From contig JAPEVC010000119.1 of the NCBI GenBank assembly GCA_027946555.1, forward strand, positions 49,049 to 113,048: a DNA stretch of 64,000 nt. The letters are read 5' to 3'. The notes under the pieces are model-generated. The model saw nothing but the letters and a program-made list of their open reading frames with translations, did no database searches and had not been told where the DNA came from. The DNA is from Gnomoniopsis sp. IMI 355080 (lineage: Eukaryota > Ascomycota > Sordariomycetes > Diaporthales > Gnomoniaceae). A program made the translations under genes and the position numbers. This document shows positions 57,006-64,000 of the stretch, piece after piece (position 1 is the stretch's first letter; each line of letters starts with the position of its first letter).

Positions 57006-59018
57006 TCACACATCCTTCTTCGCGCCCACCTTACCAGTCTTCCTTAATCCAACAGTGCTGATAACAACACTGACAAATGCGGCTGTAAAACATGTCCAGA
57101 ATGCGACCCGATATCCTTTCAGGGTCGCCGACTTGGCCGACGTTGCTTGGTCTGTCTCAGCATCCGTTACCGCAGCAGCAATGACCGCAGTGACAGCCAA
57201 GCCCAGACTATTGCCAAGTTGCGTAACAGTGTTGAAAACCCCTCCAGCAAGTGCCTGTTTCTTTGACGGGAAATTCGTCGTGATCACAAGATTACTGACG
57301 CTGAAGAGGGTGTCGGTGCTCACGACACTGAGGATCATGGCGAGAAAGCCTACTCTCCAGTACGACCAGCTAGGGTCCTGTAAGGCGAATAATAGAGGTG
57401 ATACTAAGTTATCTATTGTCAGAATGGTTCTCTAATGTGGTCTGGGAGGTAGACGTGACCGAGAGGAGTAATGAAACTTTTCGCACCAGCACTAATCAGC
57501 CCGCCTACTGATACGAGAATGCCTGCTGAGACTTTATCCACAAGCAGTCCCGCCGCGATGTTGGTACCGATGCCCACGAAGACCATAGGAAGAAAACGCA
57601 GAGCCGCTTCTAGAGCGCTGAGTCCTTGTGTCTCCTGAAAGAACAAGGTCGTCCAATCTATGGAGTGGGTGAAAATCAGCTTTGGCTTTCAAAGTGACGC
57701 GAATAGGCATTGGAAGCACGCGAATATGGCGGGGCCAGAAGAGAGCCGGGCGGAAACCAAGTCACATACATCCGTAAGCATTGAACCAGCTCCACACCAG
57801 GAACACTGTGACACACACCACGGTGAACTCGGTGCTGCGCCAGACGCTGTTTGGCAACATAGCAGGTAGTGCAAGTCTCTCCTGACGACCCTCCCAAACA
57901 ACGAAGATTGGGATGAGAAGGACCGCAATGACCAGCAGGACAATGTTCTCCGGTTTGTGCATGACGGATCCGCTGTACGTGAGCTCGGCGAAGATGTACG
58001 AAAACAGTGCCAGGCATACGGAGATGGACCCCGCGCCCACCCAGTCAAGTTCCGAAGTGAGTTTAGCCCAGACGCTTTTTTCGGTGCCGTCGCTCGAGGT
58101 CATAGACGAAGGAAGAGTGAACCAAGCCAGTATGAAGGTCGCAACGTTGATGCCCGTCGACATACTGCAGACACTGATATCAGTGGTGTCCAGCGAGATC
58201 ATGTTCACTCATTGGAAACGAGACTGCGTCTACAACGCATTGAAAGATAATTATTGAACAGGTAGTAGGAGAGACGACTCACTAGTACGCGGCACGCCAG
58301 TTGGCGTAGTTGACAAAAACACCGCCGAGAACAAGTCCTACAGCGAAGCCCAGCGGACTTCCTCCGCCGAAGGTCGCAAATGCGATGTTTCTCAACTTAC
58401 CACTAGGAAACGTAGTCGTAATTGTGCTGACCGAAGTGGGCATGCAGAATGCCATAGACACACCCTGTAATGCTCGAAAAGCGATCAGTTGATTGCCGGT
58501 CTGAGAAAGGGAGACCGCGAGCGTCCAGGCCGTGTACAACATGTTCCCAACCAGGAAGACGGGTCGGTTGCCGACGATATCGGCGATGGCGCCGAAAAGT
58601 AGGAGAGTGCAACACATCGCCAAGGCGTATACAGATGCGGGCCATAATTGCAAATTATTGGGCAGTCCCAGGTCGGCGGCGATAGTGGGTAGGGCCACGG
58701 TGAGGACGCCACTGTTGAAAGTGTTGAGGACTGATCAGTAGGACGAGCGCCTTCGGTTAGTCATTCAACATTGTTTTATATCGAGGCGCAAGTTTCGTGT
58801 CAAACTCTGGCTTGGATTCACATACAAGAAACACACGACAAGGTGGCCATAAGGAGCGCGGAATTAAGCAGTTTAGGAGGCAAAGGCTCTCTCGAGCTGC
58901 CCGCTACCACCCCAGGATCCGATGGTATAACATCAGAGAGCCCCCGTCTTTCGACCGAGAAACGACTCTCATGTGTGAGATCAGATAGCTCCATCATTGT
59001 ATTGACAGTAGTCGCCAT
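57006..59018 (-). CDS. MFS transporter, DHA2-type (14-helix) drug:H+ antiporter
   Basis: Major facilitator superfamily exporter of the 14-helix drug:H+ antiporter group, often found next to specialised-metabolism genes. Exons 59018-58826, 58730-58283, 58164-57770, 57657-57478 and 57403-57006 join in frame to 537 residues. The N-terminal 50 residues are cytosolic and polar. Helix 1 carries FNSGVLTVALPTIAADL. Motif A-like GAIADIVGNRPVFLVGN and motif C-like GGGSPLGFAVGLVLGG follow. Late helices include FFQETQGLSALEAALRFLP and FNTVTQLGNSLGLAVTAVI (motif G-like). The C-terminus is short (KTGKVGAKKDV). The third exon ends in NAYGYW across a junction that keeps the frame. The substrate is unknown; the adjacent hydrolase pseudogene and SDR could once have formed a cluster with it. 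Confidence 0.9.
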
Positions 59019-59574
59019 CTTTGATATACTGCAGCACAGGATGTAGTATTGCGAGGGTGTAGAGTGTTGATGCCAGAAGACTGCGATTTTCAGTGTTCCA
59101 CGATAAACAGTATCAAGAAAGGGAAAATTTGGCGAAACAGACCGGGCGAAATATAAATCTGCGGTCCAACGGCTCAACGGCCACAAATACGACGGAGGAA
59201 GTGAGTGCCACTCCTTATTTCCGATCATGGGCAAGATACCAAATGTGGGTCCGTGGGCCAACATAGCATGGCTCCCGTCCCAGCACCATACCTACCAGTA
59301 GGCAGCCCCCCGGGCTCGCAGGGTTCTTCGCAAGACCCATAAAAGGATCAGGTACCACAGCAGCAACTGCTGGCCCAAATAGCCCAGAAGTCTCGCATTA
59401 CGTATCGGCCAGAAGATAAAGGAAGTATACTCGCACCTACGAAGTGTCCACCACACCCTGGGGCAGACACACGGAAGATGGCCTCCGACTTAGAAACCAC
59501 AGTGTAAGCGACGCCCGACAAGGGTCCAAGACCAGGCTCTGACTTCACAATTCATAGGCACTCCGGCATGTTGG
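59019..59574. other. Intergenic, no gene seen
   Basis: Between the transporter start (-) and the serine hydrolase relic (+). Nothing supported. Confidence 0.5.
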
Positions 59575-61160
59575 CTCGACTTGCAAAGGCTCGACCCATC
59601 ATTGAAAACATATGTTCCGCGATGGGACAAGTTGGCATCTCGTACGGCGTTCTCCATCACGGCGAATAGGTCTTGGCTACGGATCACGGCTTCCGAGATC
59701 AAGTTAAAGCACTTCCGGCCGACGAGAACACCCTCTACAACATTGCTTCATGTACCAAGGCTTTTACTGCAACCGCCATTGTGCTCCTCTCCGACGATGG
59801 CCGCCTAGACATGTACGTACCAGTCACACGGTATGTACTTGAGCTCAAGGACCACCAGGTCACTCTGGTCGACCTTCTCGCGCACCGCACCGGATATGGT
59901 CGTTTAGACATGAGCTGGGCGGGTCTCAACAGTGAGGTGCTCGTCAGTCATGCCGAGCTGCTCACTCGCATCAACGCAGTTCCCAGAATCTGCGGGCCAA
60001 GGACGAAGTGGCTGTATAACAATTGGATGTATGCTCTCGCTGCAGTGGTCGTCGAACGGACCTCTGAAGAGGGGGACTATCTCGAGTTCATGGGGAAGCA
60101 CGTGCTTCAGAAGTAGGGTCTCACTCGATCCTGCATTGAACGCAGGTATCTCCCGGACGATGCGAATCTCACCCACGCATACGCCGCATCCCAGTCCGGT
60201 CACCCAATTGAGATCGCTGAGCCACGCTGGGAGTCTTCACCCTTCACTGCAGGGGACGGTTTTCGAAACTCGGCTGCCGATATGCTGGTGTGGGCTGGCC
60301 ACCTCCTCCGGGCCTATAATTTTGACGCAAAGTCGACTGCAAGTGAAAAAAAGCCTGCTCATCCTGGGGCCATCTTCACTCCGCGTATGATATTGCCTGA
60401 CGACATCTCCTTCGGCCAGTTAGAACGAAGCTATGGGATGCGCTTCATGCGGCTTATGCTACCCTCCGTCCTCGCGTATGGCACCCGTAACACAATTGTG
60501 GCCAACGCCCAACGGGGCATGCATCCCTCCAGTGGGCAGTCCTTTCCAAAATTAACTCGCCTTGTCTCACTGCGGGGAGAATGCAGGGGTGTTGTCCTAT
60601 TTCGTCCTCTTTCCAGATACAGAGGACGCCATCGCTGTGCTGGGCAACACCACTGCGCTGGGAGATGCTAACGAAATTATCACGCACCTGCTGGCCTCGC
60701 TGGTCGTCGACACTCGCATTAATGTTGATTACGAGGGCATCGCTCGTCGCATTGGTGTGGAGTGCAAGTCATGGCACGACCGTACCATTGCTGCGCCCCT
60801 CGCTTAGCACCGCATCAGTGGTACTACAGCATATCCGTTTTCTCAGTACGTCGGGAAGTACACTGACTCCGAACTTCAATACACCATGCGAGTCAGCCTT
60901 GAAGACAGTGGGCTAGTACTGTATCTTGGGGGAAAAGGACTCACAGCGCGCCAATCTCACCCACTATCACTACGACACGTTCAGTTTCGCGACGAAGGAC
61001 TATGACCAGCACATGTCTCTTGGGATGATTGACTACCACAATTGGAGAATGTTCCTTATTCCATTTCAGCGAGATGAGTCAGGCTACGTGAGCGCTATCA
61101 ACTGGGTTCTCGACAGCGATCTTTCTCCTGCCTTGTTGAGACGAGTGGGACATCAGTAAG
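59575..61160 (+). pseudogene. Broken serine hydrolase (beta-lactamase/transpeptidase-like)
   Basis: A class-C-beta-lactamase-like fungal serine hydrolase is recognisable over its whole length but cannot be translated. Segments in order are GQVGISYGVLHHGE, a TAG at 59667-59669, then LYNIASCTKAFTATAIVLL with the SxxK nucleophile motif and LYNNWMYALAAVVVE with the YxN motif. A TAG at 60114-60116 comes next, followed by GLTRSCIERRYLPDDANL. A frame change lies near 60560 before GENAGVLSYFVLFPDTEDA, a TAG at 60805-60807 precedes YVGKYTDSELQYTMRVSLED, and another frame change lies near 60955 before LTHYHYDTFSF. Three in-frame stops and two frameshifts in one gene exclude simple intron explanations. 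The first stop, after GGC GAA, could be a C-to-T change of CAG. Confidence 0.88.
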
Positions 61161-61584
61161 CTGTCTCAAATCATCCCACAGTCAACACGTTACCACAACA
61201 AGCATGACCGGATCCTCGGCAAGGTGATATAGGTTTTGTGAGAAGCAAGATATTGAATTTCGGCGGCCTGGCTGATACTACCGTCCAGGCAAGAAATAGA
61301 CAATGTCCTTGTGTGCAGCAGTGTCGCGAGCTGATTTTCAGAGGTGGACCTGTGGCGCAGATCACTTTACAACGTAGGCCAGAAGAAACGGACCAAGATG
61401 AGTTTCGATTCCACGAGCAGCAAGCGATTCCCCTCTTCGCGGCAATCGGCGCGATCAATTAACGATGCTAGCATACCCTCCCCCCTCCAATCGAGATTCG
61501 CCTGTAACTGGGGAAAGATGGTACCTAGGTATCGTACGGAAAATTTTGAACTTAAAGTGAACGACAACACAGCTCGAGCAGCTC
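61161..61584. other. Convergent intergenic region
   Basis: No gene is seen. An ACCTAGGT palindrome is at about 61522, just past the end of the SDR gene. Confidence 0.5.
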
Positions 61585-62694
61585 TCACACGGCTTTCTTC
61601 GACTGTTCATCCCTCTTCGCCTCCTGCACGAACCAGTCACCGGTCTTTTCAATGGCCTCAGCCATGTAAATCTTTGGCTTGTACCCCAGGATTCTTTTAG
61701 CCTTATCACATGTCAGCGTCCGGTTGATACAGGCATAACGCACTGTCTGCCGGCTTAAAACCGACTGCTTTCTCCCCAAAGACATGATCCAGACTGCCCA
61801 CTCAGCAAAAAACCCCATCGCCAAAGCCACACCCAAAGGAATGACCTTGATATCCTCCTTCTTCACAGGATAGCCCACAGCCGCTGCACCCGCTCGTTGA
61901 TAATCCCAGAACCGCATGTCCTCGTCGTTCGTAATAAAGAAAGCCTCGCCGTCTACGCGTGACTCTGGTGGCGGGGGTGGTTTTCCGAAGGCGCGGATGA
62001 GGGCCTCAGCAGCAAGAATGTGCGCGTCGGCGAGGTTGCCGACGTAGGAATAAGAGAATAAATTCTGGCCCGACCCGATCTGCACGTTGGCACGACCGGC
62101 TCTAGCCTTATTGACGACGGAGAAGAAGTTGAGGTAATCTCGTTCACCAAAGACCGATGCTGGACGGATGATTGCTGTCAACATCGACGAATCCCCGCGG
62201 GCCCTATTGGCAGCGCGAACTTTATCTTCGGCCTCGACTTTGGTCAAAGTATAGACATTCTTCTGTGCCGGATATCGAAGTATCGGCCAGCTTTCATCGC
62301 CGTCCAACATGTCGCTCACATGGTTGTGGATCACGGAGGAAGTAGAGGTGTATATGAATGCCTGAGTATGGGCAGCTCTAGCAGCGCTGAGCAGGTTGTG
62401 TGTGCCCTCGACGTTAACGCGCCGGAACTTGGCATTATCATGAGACAGAGGATCTGGAGATACGACGTGAAAGACAGTTTTAGGCTTGGTCTGCAGAAAA
62501 ACCAACTCAACGTCTTCCGCAGATGTGATATCGCAGGTCTGGTAAATGGCGCCGGGTATTCGGTGCTCAGTGTTGACATCGATGACATGGACTTGACATT
62601 TGTGGTCTTTGAGTAAAGTCTCAACGAGATGGGACCCTAAGAATCCACACCCGCCTGTGACTATGACAGGACTCAAGTTGCTACTGCCTGTCAT
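61585..62694 (-). CDS. 3-beta-HSD / Erg26-like NAD(P)-dependent SDR
   Basis: Extended short-chain dehydrogenase of the 3-beta-hydroxysteroid dehydrogenase family. The yeast member Erg26 oxidises and decarboxylates sterol-4-alpha-carboxylates in ergosterol synthesis. Single exon, 369 residues. The NAD-binding turn is VTGGCGFLGSHLVETLL at about residues 12-28, with acidic IDVN at the end of beta2. The substrate/catalytic part has STSSV and then YTLTKVEAE, the YxxxK pair. RPASVFGERD follows as in Erg26-like proteins. A C-terminal hydrophobic stretch (VIPLGVALAMGFFAEWAVWI) suggests membrane association. Because the locus is accessory and it sits beside a drug exporter, it may be a paralogue acting in specialised metabolism rather than the essential Erg26. 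That last point is inference. Confidence 0.88.
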   Translation of the reverse strand: MTGSSNLSPVIVTGGCGFLGSHLVETLLKDHKCQVHVIDVNTEHRIPGAIYQTCDITSAEDVELVFLQTKPKTVFHVVSPDPLSHDNAKFRRVNVEGTHNLLSAARAAHTQAFIYTSTSSVIHNHVSDMLDGDESWPILRYPAQKNVYTLTKVEAEDKVRAANRARGDSSMLTAIIRPASVFGERDYLNFFSVVNKARAGRANVQIGSGQNLFSYSYVGNLADAHILAAEALIRAFGKPPPPPESRVDGEAFFITNDEDMRFWDYQRAGAAAVGYPVKKEDIKVIPLGVALAMGFFAEWAVWIMSLGRKQSVLSRQTVRYACINRTLTCDKAKRILGYKPKIYMAEAIEKTGDWFVQEAKRDEQSKKAV

Positions 62695-63370
62695 TACAGA
62701 TGTTGAAGAAAGGGAGAAGGTAGGAAGGAAGTCAAAAGTCTATTACGAATTGGTAACATCAAATTATCTCGACTTTGGTGACAGAGGGTATGCGCCCAAA
62801 TGCCTAGGTAAGCATAATACAAATAATAAACTCAGATGCACGACAAACTTCAGATAAGAGCTTTAATAATCTTGCAGCTTGATATCTGACCACCTTCCCT
62901 TGTTAGGGATCCCTTGTCCACCGACTTAGCCATATCTTGAAAACAGTGTGTATTGTTTGGTCGTAAATGTGGCGCGGTGTCAAAAACCGTCCGTTGGTCC
63001 ATCCTTGCCATAGCAATGTTACACTGTGCGGTCCACCTATCCCAACAATCCTACCAACACGCCATGCTATAGTCACATTCAAGATAAAATAACAACTGGG
63101 CAGTTTACACGGGTTGCCTCTAGCCTGGACCACAGCATGGGATGCCAAAAACACATTCCACAAGCTAGCCAGCTTCTCCGCCATGCACTACCAGGTAGGT
63201 AGCTACTGCATAGTGTATATATAGTACTTCAGGATCTTGGATACTGGATGGAGATACCATCTCGCACCGCTGAAGCTCAAATGCAGCAAACTACTTTTTG
63301 TTTGCTTACACAGTACAAATAGATCTCTAGGATTACTTGCACACGAGGTTGGAAGGAAGAAATTCACAGA
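62695..63370. other. Intergenic, no gene seen
   Basis: Upstream region of the SDR gene, with a CCTAGGTA word at about 62803. No gene is seen. Confidence 0.5.
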
Positions 63371-63925
63371 ACCCAAAGCCTTGTATTATTGTTATAAAAG
63401 AATCGAGCAATAATGCCGAAAATAAAAAGTAGATAATAAAATAGAGAAAAATTTCTCGAATAGAAAGGTATTTCCCGATTAAGTATAGCGTGGTATTACC
63501 GCTTTAAAAAAGCGCTAAACTAATCGTAGTAATAAGCTCCGAGCTTATAACTTATAAGGGGTATAGGGGTATTAAATTAATAACTAAGCTTTACTAAGAC
63601 TAGCTAGGCTAAAAGAGGAAATTCGGAAAATATATTAAAGTTTGGAAATAGTGAAAAAAGCGTAATTAGTTAAGATATTATTACTATTATTTAAAATCTA
63701 TCTTTTTAAGCGCGGGGAAGCGCTATATATATAAATAGCTTATCGCCGAGCATTTATATTTACGATAAATTAATCTGATTTATTTATCGTTCGATTTTAA
63801 TTAAAACAGCGTTAAAACAACAGCTAAAACGCGATGATAATCGAATTAAAGATTAGATAAATATTAGATAAAAAATGTATGGATTAACTTTTAAGAATAA
63901 TTGTTTTATTCAAAAGTTAACCGAT
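63371..63925. repeat. A+T-rich block, possibly RIP-degraded repeat
   Basis: Composition changes abruptly at about 63.37 kb to long runs of A and T with many TA steps and TTAATTAA-like words; no open frame survives. At 63884-63920 an imperfect inverted repeat (TTAACTTTT... paired with ...AAAAGTTAA around a short TTGT loop) closes the block, and normal composition returns after it. This looks like the end of an old transposable element mutated by RIP or the start of an AT-isochore. No coding remnant identifies the element. Confidence 0.55.
63884..63920. repeat. Imperfect inverted repeat (hairpin)
   Basis: Arms of about 15-17 bases (TTAACTTTTAAGAATAA and TTATTCAAAAGTTAA) pair with a TTGT loop and a two-base bulge. 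It sits exactly at the A+T-rich block's right edge, so it could be an element terminus. Confidence 0.6.
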
Positions 63926-64000
63926 GTGGGAGGGCAGAAGAGACCACCAAAACAGATAGTCACTCCCACCCAAGGAAAACACCACACTATCGAGAGGCCT

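Noticed and set aside
1..64000. Polyketide synthase, NRPS or P450 for the terpenoid locus
   Set aside because: No ketosynthase, adenylation or haem-binding FxxGxRxC motif was found in any frame listed or read by eye.
1..64000. tRNA genes and CRISPR arrays
   Set aside because: GTTCGA-type B-box words were checked where noticed and none had a matching A box and acceptor stem; no regularly spaced repeats were seen. A covariance-model scan was not possible here.

Overview
This is a window from a filamentous ascomycete (Pezizomycotina) nuclear genome. The coding genes have short introns (about 43-111 nt) with GT(A/G)AGT-type donors. The gene families are typical of this group: a HET-domain protein, a PTH11-like rhodopsin-domain membrane protein, a cellobiose dehydrogenase, a membrane terpene cyclase with a UbiA prenyltransferase, and SDA1. 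About 22 genes can be supported, two of them clear pseudogenes. I see no tRNA, rRNA, CRISPR or intact transposon. The right edge (about 63.37-63.93 kb) is a sharply A+T-rich block without genes.

Left part (1-18 kb): an alkenal/one-oxobutanoate-type MDR reductase (1.3-2.5 kb) and an AIF/FSP1-like flavoprotein (3.7-5.0 kb) precede a compact specialised-metabolism locus. The locus holds a Pyr4/PaxB-family membrane terpene cyclase (5.8-6.7 kb), a PTH11-like seven-helix protein (7.6-9.2 kb), a GNAT acetyltransferase (9.9-10.7 kb), a UbiA aromatic prenyltransferase (11.3-12.3 kb) and a salicylate-hydroxylase-like FAD monooxygenase (13.2-14.6 kb). A hormone-sensitive-lipase-type hydrolase with an apparent frameshift follows (15.7-17.7 kb). 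Terpene cyclase plus UbiA enzyme is the signature of fungal meroterpenoid pathways, but no polyketide synthase, P450 or PaxM-type epoxidase is present here. This is the most interesting system in the window.

Middle part (18-38 kb): mostly housekeeping or conserved genes. These are SDA1 (ribosome biogenesis), a dynamin-like GTPase with a low-complexity tail, a HET-domain protein, a small mitochondrial-looking protein, a Clr5-like/ankyrin protein, an amino-acid transporter and a class II aldolase/adducin protein.

Right part (40-63 kb): accessory and catabolic genes separated by long gaps. They are a zinc alcohol dehydrogenase, a class I glutamine-amidotransferase-like protein, a secreted CE16 acetylesterase convergent with a secreted cellobiose dehydrogenase, a decayed methyltransferase, a Rieske [2Fe-2S] protein, an acyl-CoA dehydrogenase, an MFS drug:H+ antiporter, a serine hydrolase (beta-lactamase-like) pseudogene and a 3-beta-HSD/Erg26-like SDR. 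An 8-base palindrome, ACCTAGGT, recurs at least 11 times, almost always outside coding sequence.

Exon boundaries were worked out by hand from splice signals, frame continuity and family motifs. In most multi-exon genes the joined lengths came out divisible by three.
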